From an uncultured Collinsella sp. (lineage in GTDB: Bacteria > Actinomycetota > Coriobacteriia > Coriobacteriales > Coriobacteriaceae), in the NCBI GenBank assembly GCA_958423535.1, contig CATZRJ010000008.1:1-48830 (forward strand): 48,830 nt of DNA. Direction: 5' to 3'. Each line of letters begins with the position of its first letter. Positions within the stretch are counted from its first letter, which is position 1. Below, piece after piece: positions 1-8,305 of this stretch. Under the pieces are notes generated by a model. The model saw only the letters and a program-made list of their open reading frames with translations, was not told where the DNA came from and did no database searches. The position numbers and the translations under genes are program-made.

Positions 1-85
1 AATGGATGGAAACGGATGTTCTATCGGGACACACATTTTGTCCTATAAGCCTGGACTTCCCGTCGCCCGCTCCATAAGATAGATG

Positions 86-124
86 AATGGCTCTGATTCC
101 TTTTGGGACCAGAGCCATTTTCAT
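86..124 (+). terminator. Terminator-like hairpin of an upstream gene
   Basis: A 10-bp perfect inverted repeat (86-95 with 110-119) encloses a 14-nt loop and is followed by a short T run. It probably ends a transcript entering from the left edge. No gene is visible in bases 1-284 apart from this hairpin and the palindromic repeat at 154-222. Confidence 0.5.
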
Positions 125-153
125 ATACATGCCGGGACACCACATCCCCTTCT

Positions 154-222
154 AAGTTGCGGTGAAATAGTTCCTGGATTAGCCGCAAAAGCTGTTATCC
201 AGGAACTATTTCACCGCAACTT
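154..222. repeat. 70-bp palindromic repeat, copy R1
   Basis: A perfect 26-bp inverted repeat (154-179 with 197-222) surrounds a 17-nt loop. The arm begins AAGTTGCGGTGAAATAGTTC. The same arm occurs at 1465-1533, 23918-23985 and 40946-41013, while the loops differ. It lies 62 bp beyond the stop codon of the AbiEi-like gene. There is no T tract, so it looks like a REP/MITE-type element rather than a plain terminator. Confidence 0.85.
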
Positions 223-284
223 ATTGAGGCCGAGCGGGCTGGGTCGATGATGGGTTCTGTTGTCGAGAAGATGAGGACAGCCGG

Positions 285-1292
285 TCAGGAGTCTGCGTAG
301 GGTTTTGTGGTTGGTATACCGTAGCCGCGCATCATGGAGCCGAACGCTTTGACATCGTAGGTGTCTGAGAGCTTGAAATGAATGACGTTGTGGCCCATGG
401 CACGCAGGTTCGCGTCGCGCATGAGGGCAGCGCGATAGGTTTTTGCCGCAGTATGTTCCGGATCATTTTGGGCATCGTCCTCAAACTTGCCTAGTCCATG
501 CAGCTCAGCCAGCATCCAAGAGCCGTTTGGCATCTGCCAGCCGTAATCTGCCAAATAATAGCCGGCGTTTCCCGGTCGAGTGATTTCAACTTGAAGTTCA
601 GGAGCGGCAACTCCCGCCAGAATCATTGCCGCCCGTGCTTCGGATTCTCCACCGTTATCCGATCTGCCATCCATATGTTCAAAAACGTCAAATGCGCGCG
701 CGATGCCATGCAGTCCGCGGCAGTTCGCTTGTGCATATGCACGCAATTCTTCACGCTCGACACCGTACTCACGAGCCAACCCGTCGACATAGCCTAGTGC
801 ATATCGAAAAGCGCTCGTTCGGGCGATGTCGACCACCGTGCGATATGGATCCGTTAACGTAAACGGGCCGAGCTGCCATACGTCGCCCGGCCGCCAGCGT
901 CGGTATTCAACGAATTCGTACATATCGCGTCTGGTGGAACGCGGCAGCAGCACTTGCACCTTGTCGAGAAGCGAATATGCAGAACCGATGCCATAGAGCA
1001 GTGCCGCCGTTGCTCCACAAAACACGGCATCCGGTTCAACGACCGCAATAGCGGATGCCAATTGAAAGATGCGATCTTCGACGCCGAGGTCATTCCAATA
1101 CACGGAATCAGCGTAGACATGGTTGTAGAGTCGAATAATCATCTCTTTTTGCATGAGCGCGTAGGCACAGCGTTCATCCCATTTTTTGGTAGCCACAAAC
1201 AGGTGCCCGCCATGATGGGCCTTGAATAACCGGAAGAACAGCTCTACTTGCGGTTTGGAACAGCGTTTATCATGACTCATTTTCGACCCCAT
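285..1292 (-). CDS. AbiEi-like / DUF559-type accessory protein
   Basis: A 335-residue protein with an AbiEi-like layout: an N-terminal region (about 1-65) that could be a winged helix, a middle segment containing FCGATAALLYGI and DPYRTVVDIAR as in type IV antitoxin-like proteins, and a C-terminal region with AELHGLGKFED followed by KTYRAALMRDANLR and a VIHF strand. The last part resembles the Vsr/DUF559 nuclease fold. No partner toxin of the AbiEii type is adjacent. The gene is bracketed by two copies of the 70-bp palindrome. The start could be residue 1 or the Met at residue 5 (base 1280); neither has a strong ribosome site. Family assignment is from pattern recognition only, and function is unknown. 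Confidence 0.6.
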   Translation of the reverse strand: MGSKMSHDKRCSKPQVELFFRLFKAHHGGHLFVATKKWDERCAYALMQKEMIIRLYNHVYADSVYWNDLGVEDRIFQLASAIAVVEPDAVFCGATAALLYGIGSAYSLLDKVQVLLPRSTRRDMYEFVEYRRWRPGDVWQLGPFTLTDPYRTVVDIARTSAFRYALGYVDGLAREYGVEREELRAYAQANCRGLHGIARAFDVFEHMDGRSDNGGESEARAAMILAGVAAPELQVEITRPGNAGYYLADYGWQMPNGSWMLAELHGLGKFEDDAQNDPEHTAAKTYRAALMRDANLRAMGHNVIHFKLSDTYDVKAFGSMMRGYGIPTTKPYADS

Positions 1293-1464
1293 GGTCTTGA
1301 GGGGGAGTGAATGACACTACGCTAACCCATATTTGGTCCGCCAGACCTTGCCATGAACTGACCAAAAGCTTGACGGGGCAGGTCAGAGTCATGAATCAGA
1401 GCCAAACATATCGGCAAACGGTTGATTAGTGTCCCTCGGCGGCACTAAAAACCACCCTTACAGA

Positions 1465-1533
1465 AAGTTGCGGTGAAATAGTTCCTGAAAAGCTCGAATG
1501 AGCCTAAATCCAGGAACTATTTCACCGCAACTT
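1465..1533. repeat. 70-bp palindromic repeat, copy R2
   Basis: A perfect 23-bp inverted repeat (1465-1487 with 1511-1533), the same arm as R1 with an unrelated loop. It lies in the 255-bp gap upstream of the AbiEi-like gene and just beyond the stop codon of the PIN toxin gene. Together R1 and R2 bracket the AbiEi-like gene. Confidence 0.85.
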
Positions 1534-1547
1534 AGGAGGGGATGGGG

Positions 1548-2030
1548 TTAGCTGCGGGGGCGGTGGCGGAGTTTGTCGATGGTGGCGTCGGTGCCGTGGC
1601 TGCGGGCTTCGGCGGCGCGGTCGCGGGTTTCGGCGGCGGTTTGGCGTTTACGGCGGTAATCGATCATGCCTTGGATGATGGGCTTGCCAAAGCTCACGAC
1701 ATCATCGTTGTAGATGGCGGTTCGGGCTGCTAGGAGGCAGTCGGTAAAGTCCATATGGGTCTTGCCAAAGAGTTTGATGGCAAGGGCGACAACGGTGGGC
1801 TCGTCGACCATGACATCATCGAGCAGCCTTTTCATGGCTGCAGCAATCTCAACGCGGGGAACCTTATAGACGTCGCGCAGCGTGACCACGACGCGCGTGA
1901 TGATTTCGGGGTAGACACGAGCGGTGCGCGTGGCGATGACCTTGGCGGCGCGCGGCGACAGAACTTCGTCGTCGTCAAGCAGGTAGCGCAGGATGACGGT
2001 CTCGTCGATGATGGTGCTACTCATGGACAT
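1548..2030 (-). CDS. PIN-domain toxin (VapC-like ribonuclease)
   Basis: A 160-residue protein. Its N terminus has the PIN pattern IIDETVILRYLLDDDE (Asp9), followed by PEIITRVVVTL (acidic residue after the first helices) and DFTDCLLAA (third acidic site near residue 95). The usual fourth acidic position (TFD in many members) reads SFG here, so one metal ligand may be absent. The last roughly 35 residues are a charged tail outside the fold. The start at 2030 has a GAGGAAG ribosome site, and the gene overlaps the end of the antitoxin gene by 14 bases, indicating translational coupling. Expected role: growth-inhibiting RNase neutralised by the upstream antitoxin; inferred. Confidence 0.8.
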   Translation of the reverse strand: MSMSSTIIDETVILRYLLDDDEVLSPRAAKVIATRTARVYPEIITRVVVTLRDVYKVPRVEIAAAMKRLLDDVMVDEPTVVALAIKLFGKTHMDFTDCLLAARTAIYNDDVVSFGKPIIQGMIDYRRKRQTAAETRDRAAEARSHGTDATIDKLRHRPRS

Positions 2031-2343
2031 CTACTTCCTCGGGACCCAAAACCGACTCGTCGCTTTCTGTGGCTAGGTATTCAATCCAGGCATTGCGCTC
2101 CTCGGAGCGGCGATTGGGGTCCCCATATGCTTTGAGCAGTCCATAGGCGGCCGTGCCGTCCTTGGAGCGCACGGCGACCGGCTGAAAGGGGAGCTTGCGC
2201 ATCAAAATACTCTGCGCGACAAATAGACGGACAGCCTCGGCGAGCGATGTGCCCATGGCGTCGTAGAGACGCTCGGCATGCTGCTTGTCTTCCTCGCGAA
2301 TGCGCACCTGCAGGATGGCTCGTTTTTGAGTCGATGACATCAC
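2017..2343 (-). CDS. RelB/DinJ-family antitoxin
   Basis: A 108-residue protein beginning with a ribbon-helix-helix pattern: strand ILQVRIREEDK, then helices HAERLYDAMGTSLAEAVRLFV, as in RelB/DinJ antitoxins. The C-terminal half is acidic and would wrap the toxin. The start has a GGGAGG site eight bases upstream and tandem ATG codons. RelB/DinJ proteins usually pair with RelE/YafQ toxins, but here the partner is a PIN-domain protein. The complex would be expected to repress its own promoter. Confidence 0.8.
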   Translation of the reverse strand: MMSSTQKRAILQVRIREEDKQHAERLYDAMGTSLAEAVRLFVAQSILMRKLPFQPVAVRSKDGTAAYGLLKAYGDPNRRSEERNAWIEYLATESDESVLGPEEVDVHE

Positions 2344-2390
2344 TGGCCTCCCTTAATGAGCGTGCAATTTGAATAGTCAAATACAACATC

Positions 2391-2404
2391 GGCTAATAAT
2401 AGCC
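2391..2404. promoter_or_regulatory. Candidate operator of the toxin-antitoxin pair
   Basis: The palindrome GGCTA-ATAA-TAGCC lies 48 bp upstream of the antitoxin start, within AT-rich sequence that should hold its promoter. RelB-type antitoxins bind short palindromes at this position. Only the symmetry is seen; binding is inferred. Confidence 0.35.
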
Positions 2405-2565
2405 AATCTTACAACCACTACTTTATTGCACTAGAGTAAATGAGTGTAAACGATATTACAAACGTACTACATCCTTCAGAAACGAGCGTGAAATCTCCCT
2501 TGGATGTACGCATGTAATACACTCACCTTTATAGCTTCTAGAGAATAATTCCAACCTGCCAAAAC

Positions 2566-2591
2566 CCCTGCAATACACCCGTATTGCAGGG
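2566..2591. promoter_or_regulatory. Perfect palindrome upstream of the formate operon (operator candidate)
   Basis: An 11-bp perfect inverted repeat (CCCTGCAATAC 2566-2576, GTATTGCAGGG 2581-2591) with a 4-bp spacer and no following T run. A third half-site, CCCTGCAA, lies at 2610-2617 and overlaps a possible -35 box. This layout fits a dimeric regulator controlling the operon that starts at 2770. The rest of 2405-2565 is AT-rich with no gene visible. Confidence 0.5.
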
Positions 2592-2611
2592 CCTATGCTC
2601 AAGTTTGCCCC

Positions 2612-2639
2612 CTGCAACTGCGTATATTTAACCTGTATA
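2612..2639 (+). promoter_or_regulatory. Possible sigma-A-type promoter of the hydN-fdhF-hyf operon
   Basis: CTGCAA (2612-2617) and TGTATA (2634-2639) are separated by 16 bp. The predicted leader to the first start codon is about 125 nt and holds a 7-bp hairpin (2698-2704 with 2711-2717). No sigma-54-type GG/GC promoter was found here, unlike E. coli FHL operons. The call is weak because GC-rich genomes give many such matches. Confidence 0.3.
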
Positions 2640-2769
2640 TCGTTGGAGGAATTCTATCGAAGTGCCTGTTTCGCCGCATGCACTCGATACGCCGATGCCG
2701 GACCACGGGCGGTCCGGGGCAACGTCGACAGGGTCTCTCTGGCATGGGATTCAGGAGGGAGTGAACAAC

Positions 2770-3288
2770 ATGGGCAATAAACGAGTCGTAGCCGATTCCT
2801 CACGCTGCATTGGGTGCCAAACCTGTATGGCGGCGTGCATCGAGGCGCACGACATCCCCGGCAACATCGCCGCGCCGCGCCTGCGCGTGACGCGTACGTA
2901 CGAGATCTCCGCACCGGTGGCTTGCCATCACTGCGAGGATGCCCCGTGCGCGAAGGCCTGTCCTACGGGCGCCTTGTTCTTTGATCCAAAGAACCATCGT
3001 ATCGGCGTCAACGAGGACAACTGCATCGGCTGCAAGAGCTGCGTCATGGCCTGCCCCTTTGGCGCCGTGAGCGTGGCGACCACGCAGGTTCCGGTCTTGA
3101 TGGGCGACGTTCGCGTGGGTTCGCAGACCAAGAGCTTCGTGCTCAAGTGCGACCTGTGCGTGGACCGTCCCGGCGGTCCGGCGTGTGCCGAGGCGTGCCC
3201 GACCAAGGGCCTCACCCTGGTAGACGAGGAGCGCCTGGCAGAACTGACTGCCGAGCGTGCCCGCGCCACCATCGAAAACGAGGCGTAA
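2770..3288 (+). CDS. hydN: HydN/HycB-like four-cluster ferredoxin
   Basis: A 172-residue electron-transfer protein with four [4Fe-4S] Cys motifs: CIGCQTCMAAC near residue 15, CHHCEDAPCAKACP near 55, CIGCKSCVMACP near 88 and CDLC...CAEACP near 130-150. This is the HydN/HycB/HyfA pattern of formate dehydrogenase-linked ferredoxins. The ATG at 2770 was chosen because AGGAGG lies ten bases upstream; an upstream extension to 2662 is open but has no such site. It is the first gene of the formate operon, 75 bp before fdhF, and should take electrons from FdhF or assist its maturation. Confidence 0.9.
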   Translation: MGNKRVVADSSRCIGCQTCMAACIEAHDIPGNIAAPRLRVTRTYEISAPVACHHCEDAPCAKACPTGALFFDPKNHRIGVNEDNCIGCKSCVMACPFGAVSVATTQVPVLMGDVRVGSQTKSFVLKCDLCVDRPGGPACAEACPTKGLTLVDEERLAELTAERARATIENEA

Positions 3289-3363
3289 GCGTTGGGGCGA
3301 CAAGCCCAATGATTGTCAAATTAGTACCGAGTAATCGGTAGCAGAAAAAGGAAGGAGGGTGTC

Positions 3364-5586
3364 ATGGAGAAGCATAAAGTGATCTGCCCGTACTGCGGCG
3401 CCGGTTGCCAGTTTAACCTCCTGGTCCAAAACGGCCAGGTCGTGGGCACCGAACCGCTCAACGGCATCACCAACCAGAGCGAGCTGTGCCTTAAGGGCAT
3501 GAGCGGCTACGACTTCATCAACGACACCAAGATCTTGACTCCTCGCGTACTGCACCCGATGATCCGCCGCACTAAGGGCGCGGATCTTGAGCGCGTAAGC
3601 TGGGACGAGGCACTGGATTTCACCGCATCTAAGATGCAGGCCATAATTGACGAATATGGTCCTAACGCTGTCATGACCACCGGCTCTTCGCGAGGCGGCG
3701 GCAATGAGGCGAACTACGTCATGCAGAAGTTTACGCGTGCGTGCATCGGCACCCACAGCGTAGACAACTGCGCCCGTACTTGACACGGCCCTACTGTCCT
3801 CGGTCTGATGGACACGGTTGGTTCAGGTTGCATGTCATGCTCCATCCCCGGTATGGAGGATGCGGGCTGCATTTTCCTCTTCGGCTATAACCCTGCCGAT
3901 TCGCACCCCATCGTCGCAAGGCGTATCGTGCGAGCCAAAGAAAAGGGTTGCAAGATCATCGTCGCCGATCCGCGCCATATCGAAACCGCGCGTATCGCCG
4001 ATCTCTACCTTCCGATCAAGAACGGTTGCAACGTCGCGTTCCTCAACGCCTTTGCCAACTGCTTGGTCAACGATGGCCTCTACGACAAGGAATTCGTCGC
4101 CGAGCACACGAACGGCTTTGACGAGTGGTGGGAGACCATCAAGAACTACACTCCCGAATCCGTACAGGACATCACGGGTGTCGAGCCCGCGTTGATCCAC
4201 CAAGCTGCCGAGATGTACGCCACGGCGAAGCCCTCTGCCATCATTGGCTGGGGCATGGGCGTATGCCAGCAGAAGCAGAACCTGAAGACGGTGCACACCA
4301 TCGCCTCCATCGCCTGCGTTGCCGGCCAGATCGGCAAACCCAATTCCGGCCTCGCGCCCGTGCGTGGTCAGAACAACGTCCAGGGCTCCTGCGATATGGG
4401 CATGCTGCCCAACCTGTACCCTGGCTACCAGAAAGTCACCGACCCCGCAGTGCGTGCCAAGTTTGCCAAGGCCTGGGGCGTGCCCGAGGAAAAGCTCCCG
4501 CTCGAGGAGGGCTACAAGCTCACCGACCTGGGCCACCTGGTCGACGAGGGCAAGGTGCACTGCTTCTACAACTACGGCGAGGACCCGGTGCAGACCGAGC
4601 CCGATTCGGCCGGTATGCGCAAGACGCTCTCCGAGCTGGATCTGTTCATTTGCCAGGACATCTTTATGACGCAGACGACCATGCTCGCCGACGTCATCCT
4701 GCCTGCCACCTCTTGGGGCGAGCACGAGGGTGTCTTTACCGCATCCGACCGTAGCTTCCAGCACTTTGACGCGGCCGTTCCGCCCAAGGGCGAGTGCCGC
4801 CACGACTGGGAGATCTTCGCGGACCTGTCTACGCGTATGGGCTACCCCATGCACTACGACAACACCGAGCAGATCTGGAACGAGTGCATTAGCCTGTGCC
4901 CCAACTTTGTGGGCGCGACCTACGAGAAGATGGCTCCCGAGGGCGGTTACGCCCAGTGGCCCGTCAAGAGCACCGATGTGAACGACCACGGTACGCCCGA
5001 CATGTTCGCTGGTGGCAAGTTCACCACCAAGGACGGCCGCGCCAACCTGATGGCGCACGACTGGGAGGCACCCTCCGAGCTTCCCGACGATGAGTACCCG
5101 CTCATCCTGTGCACCGTCCGCGAGGTCGGCCACTACAGCTGCCGCTCGATGACCGGCAACTGCAAGACGCTGGCGCTGCTCGCCGACGAGCCCGGCTTTG
5201 TCCGTATGAATCCCGCGGACGCCCAGGCGCGCGGCATCAAGAACGGCGACATCGTCTCGATTCACAGCCGCCGCGGCCAGGTATACAGCCGCGCCGACGT
5301 GAGCGATCGCATCAACAAGGGCACGGTCTATATGACCTACCAGTGGTGGATCGGCAAGTGCAACGAGCTGACCATTCACAAGGTCGACCCGGTCTCGCAT
5401 ACGCCCGAGGACAAGTTCTCCGCCTGCCAGGTCGACGCTATCGCCGACCAGGTTTGGGCAGAGGGCGAGGTGGAGCGTCAGTACACCGAGCTCAAGCAGG
5501 CTCTGGTGGACGCCGCCGCTCCCCAGGACGTTGAGCCCGGCGCCGCCAAGTTCGACGACGAGACGCACGTGAACCAAATCGTGTAG
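3364..5586 (+). CDS. fdhF: Formate dehydrogenase H, selenoprotein (Sec140)
   Basis: A 740-residue cytoplasmic molybdenum enzyme oxidising formate to CO2 for the hydrogenlyase. An in-frame TGA at 3781-3783 is codon 140, within NCART-U-HGPTV, exactly where E. coli FdhF has Sec140-His141. Reading through it joins two open segments in the same frame (3364-3783 and 3784-5586). Cys8, Cys11, Cys15 and Cys42 with Lys44 match the [4Fe-4S] and relay residues of the family. A GAAGGAGG ribosome site precedes the ATG. bis-MGD binding regions follow (FGYNPADSHP, VADPRHIE, molydopterin-binding domain from about 600). The gene must not be called a pseudogene; selA, selB and selC are 15-20 kb downstream. Confidence 0.96.
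3781..3817 (+). promoter_or_regulatory. UGA-Sec codon with SECIS-like hairpin
   Basis: After the TGA (3781-3783) the segment TGTCC (3795-3799) pairs with GGACA (3810-3814). Inside it TC (3800-3801) pairs with GA (3807-3808), leaving a GGTCT apical loop (3802-3806) and a bulged T at 3809. E. coli fdhF also presents GGUCU in the apical loop with a nearby bulged U, the part recognised by SelB. Distance from the UGA is similar. Here the bulge lies on the 3' side. Confidence 0.8.
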
Positions 5587-5607
5587 TCCCGTTCTCGTTG
5601 GCTTTTT

Positions 5608-5650
5608 GGGCCGGGCGTCCCGTACGTTCGGGAGCCCGGCCCGTTATTTT
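5608..5650 (+). terminator. Strong hairpin between fdhF and hyfA (attenuator or terminator-like)
   Basis: GGGCCGGGC (5608-5616) pairs with GCCCGGCCC (5634-5642), and TCCCG (5618-5622) with CGGGA (5629-5633), giving about 14 bp with one bulged G. GTTATTTT follows. Because the genes on both sides belong to one system, it more likely sets relative expression or protects the fdhF message than fully ends transcription. Confidence 0.55.
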
Positions 5651-5664
5651 GAAAGGAAGTGGGG

Positions 5665-6282
5665 ATGAACCGCTTCATCGACATCAACCCGGAGAGGTGC
5701 ATCGGCTGCGGAACATGCCAGTCCGCCTGTGCCGACGCTCACCGGATGCAGGGTCTTCAGGATACGCCGCGCCTGGCGCTCGTGAAGACCGGCGGTATTT
5801 CGGCCGCCCTTGCCTGCCACCATTGCGAGGGTGCCCCCTGCGCCGAGGTTTGCCCGGTGAATGCCATCGAGCACGATGGCGATCGCATCCACGTCAAGGA
5901 GCAGGAGTGCATCGGGTGCAGACTGTGCGCCATCGCGTGCCCCTTCGGAGCCATCCATCCCGATGGCACGTCTATCGCCGGTGTCGCAGGCATGTGCGAC
6001 CCGACGCCTTCGTATCCTAAGTCCCTGAGCAGCCTGCTTACGTGGGCTCCCGGCCAGTACACCTGCGCTGTCAAGTGCGACCTGTGCGCCTTCGATCCGG
6101 ACGGCCCGCATTGTGTGGCGGCGTGCCCCACCAAGGCACTGACCGTCATGGGCGGCGCGGCCGATCGCGAGCTCGACGAGGCCAAGCGCCTGCGCTCGAT
6201 CGAAAACGGTCCGGTCGTCGACGTTACCGCTGTGGCCCAGGGTCTGTCCGAGAAAGCAGAAGGGAGCGTAAACAATGGATAG
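5665..6282 (+). CDS. hyfA: Hydrogenase-4 ferredoxin subunit HyfA
   Basis: A 205-residue protein with four [4Fe-4S] motifs: CIGCGTCQSAC near residue 12, CHHCEGAPCAEVCP near 52, CIGCRLCAIACP near 85 and CDLC...CVAACP near 135-155. The length equals the usual HyfA length. The ATG at 5665 follows AAAGGAAG; a GTG two codons earlier is less well placed. It overlaps the start of hyfB by eight bases. It differs from the HydN-like protein by a longer segment between the second and third cluster pairs, so the two likely act at different points between FdhF and the hydrogenase. Confidence 0.88.
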   Translation: MNRFIDINPERCIGCGTCQSACADAHRMQGLQDTPRLALVKTGGISAALACHHCEGAPCAEVCPVNAIEHDGDRIHVKEQECIGCRLCAIACPFGAIHPDGTSIAGVAGMCDPTPSYPKSLSSLLTWAPGQYTCAVKCDLCAFDPDGPHCVAACPTKALTVMGGAADRELDEAKRLRSIENGPVVDVTAVAQGLSEKAEGSVNNG

Positions 6283-8293
6283 CATGACGCTGTTTATCGC
6301 ATCGCTTGCCGTCTCGTGCATCGGTGCGCTCGCCTCGGTTCTGCTGATCAAGGCCGATAACGCCGCCAAGACCGCCGGCTGCCTTATCGGCGCCGTCGCC
6401 GCGGTGCTTTCGTTTGTGGCCGGTATCCAGGCCGTGCTGGGCGATGTCACGTCGGTCGATACCATCGTGTTTTTCCCGTTTGCCCATTTCCAGCTGCTGC
6501 TCAATCAGCTGTCCGGCCTGTTCGTGGCGCTCATCTCGGTGCTCGCGTTTGCCGGTTCGATCTACGGTCTCAACTACTTTGATGAGTACCCGGGCAAAAA
6601 GGGCCGCGCCGGCTTCTTCTTTAACACCTTCGTGGCGTCCATGATGCTCGTCATCACCGCCGACAACGTGTTTTGGTTCCTGGTCGCCTTTGAGCTCATG
6701 TCGCTGACCTCGTACTTCCTGGTCGTGATCGAGGAGAACGAGAACTCCATCCATGGCGGTTGGCTCTACTTTGTGATCGCGCACGTGGGCTTTGTGCTCA
6801 TCATGGCGAGCTTCCTCACCATGACCAACTTCGCCGGCGGCTCGTTTGCCTTTGCGGATTTCCGCGCTACGCAGTTTAGCCCCGCGGTCGCATCCGTGTG
6901 CTTCGTGCTCGCCTTCTTTGGCTTTGGCGCCAAGGCCGGTATCATCCCGCTGCACGGCTGGCTGCCCAAGGCACATCCCGAGGCGCCGTCCAACGTGTCG
7001 GCCCTCATGTCCGGCGGCATGATCAAGATTGGTATCTTCGGTATTCTCAAGGTGGGTCTCGACCTGCTCTCCGCCTCGGGCGTTCAGGTCTGGTGGGGCC
7101 TTATGGTCATGGTCTTCGGTGCGATCTCGTCGGTCCTCGGCGTGGCCTTCGCCCTGCAGGAGCATGACATCAAGCGCCTGCTGGCCTATCACTCCGTCGA
7201 GAACATCGGCATCATTCTGCTCGGCGTCGGCGCCTCCATGGCCGCCATGGCGCTCAACTCTGTCGGCATCGCCGTCCTGGCTTTGATGGCCGCCCTCTAC
7301 CACACGTTTAACCACGCGATGTTTAAGGGCGAGCTGTTCTTGGGCGCCGGTGCGCTGCTGTACTCCACGGGTACGCGCAATATGGAGAAGATGGGCGGCC
7401 TATTCCGTCGTATGCCGGCAACGGCCATCTGCTTCCTTATTGGCGCGCTTGCCATCTCGGCCATCCCGCCCTTCAACGGCTTTGTGTCCGAGTGGTTTAC
7501 CTACCAGTCGCTGTTTAACGCCGCCATGCAGGGCGACAAGGCCGTCATGATCGTGGCCGTGTTCGCTGCCGTCGCGCTTGCCATTACCGGCGCGCTGGCT
7601 GTCACGTGCTTCGTCAAGGCCTATGGCGTCTCCTTTGCCTCCGCGCCTCGCTCCGAGGCCGCGGCAAATGCCAAGGAGGTTCCCGCCCCCATGGTGTTTG
7701 CGCAGGGCCTGCTCGCGGCCATCTGCGTCGTGCTGGGCATTGGCGCTCCCGTGATCGCGCCCGTGCTGGTCGATGTCGCCGCGTCCGTGCTGCATCCGTA
7801 CGGTGGCGTGTTTGCCGCCGAGGGCATGGAGCTCATGAACCAGTACTCCGGCGCTGCCACCTCCACGCCCGCGATCGCCATTGCGCTCGTGGTGCTCGTC
7901 GGCCTTGCATGCGGTTATCGCAAGCTCAAGACCGTCGGCAAGGTGCAGAAGTCCCAGCCGTGGGCATGCGGCTATGCTCCCAACGAGCATATGCCCGTCG
8001 TGGCCACGACCTTTGCCTCCGAGGTGTCCTGGTTTATGCAGCCGCTCTACACGCTGCGCGACCGCTGCACGGCCGTCTGCTGGTCCATCGCGCACTTCTT
8101 CCAGAAGCTCACCGGTGTGGCCGAGGCTGTGGAGCCCGTACCCGACAAGGTTCTCGTCGATGCCCCGCATAAGGGTGTCGAGAAGCTCGCCGACCTCGCG
8201 ACTAAGCTCGAGGGCGGCAACTACAGCATCTATATCTGCTACATCGTCGCGGCACTCGTGGTGTTCCTCGTGCTCGCCGTGCAAATGGGTTAA
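6275..8293 (+). CDS. hyfB: Hydrogenase-4 membrane subunit HyfB (antiporter-like)
   Basis: A 672-residue polytopic membrane protein of the NuoL/MrpA-like proton-translocating family; the length matches E. coli HyfB. The antiporter core is visible: FELMSLTSYFLVV, GFGAKAGIIPLHGWLPKAHPEAP, MSGGMIKIGIFGIL and AYHSVENIGII, with the conserved charged and His residues in membrane segments. The C terminus carries the tail typical of HyfB, including PWACGYAPNEHMP. The start has a GGGAGC site and overlaps hyfA. With HyfD and HyfF it gives three antiporter-like subunits, the hallmark of FHL-2 complexes rather than the simpler Hyd-3 complex. Confidence 0.93.
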   Translation: MDSMTLFIASLAVSCIGALASVLLIKADNAAKTAGCLIGAVAAVLSFVAGIQAVLGDVTSVDTIVFFPFAHFQLLLNQLSGLFVALISVLAFAGSIYGLNYFDEYPGKKGRAGFFFNTFVASMMLVITADNVFWFLVAFELMSLTSYFLVVIEENENSIHGGWLYFVIAHVGFVLIMASFLTMTNFAGGSFAFADFRATQFSPAVASVCFVLAFFGFGAKAGIIPLHGWLPKAHPEAPSNVSALMSGGMIKIGIFGILKVGLDLLSASGVQVWWGLMVMVFGAISSVLGVAFALQEHDIKRLLAYHSVENIGIILLGVGASMAAMALNSVGIAVLALMAALYHTFNHAMFKGELFLGAGALLYSTGTRNMEKMGGLFRRMPATAICFLIGALAISAIPPFNGFVSEWFTYQSLFNAAMQGDKAVMIVAVFAAVALAITGALAVTCFVKAYGVSFASAPRSEAAANAKEVPAPMVFAQGLLAAICVVLGIGAPVIAPVLVDVAASVLHPYGGVFAAEGMELMNQYSGAATSTPAIAIALVVLVGLACGYRKLKTVGKVQKSQPWACGYAPNEHMPVVATTFASEVSWFMQPLYTLRDRCTAVCWSIAHFFQKLTGVAEAVEPVPDKVLVDAPHKGVEKLADLATKLEGGNYSIYICYIVAALVVFLVLAVQMG

Positions 8294-8305
8294 GGAGGGG
8301 AGAGC

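Noticed and set aside
2405..2770. Sigma-54 promoter for the formate operon
   Set aside because: No GG-N10-GC motif with a proper TGGCAC/TTGC context was found.
3781..3783. Stop codon splitting fdhF into two genes or a pseudogene
   Set aside because: Same frame on both sides, exact Sec140 position, His141 and a SECIS-like hairpin, and selA, selB and selC are present.
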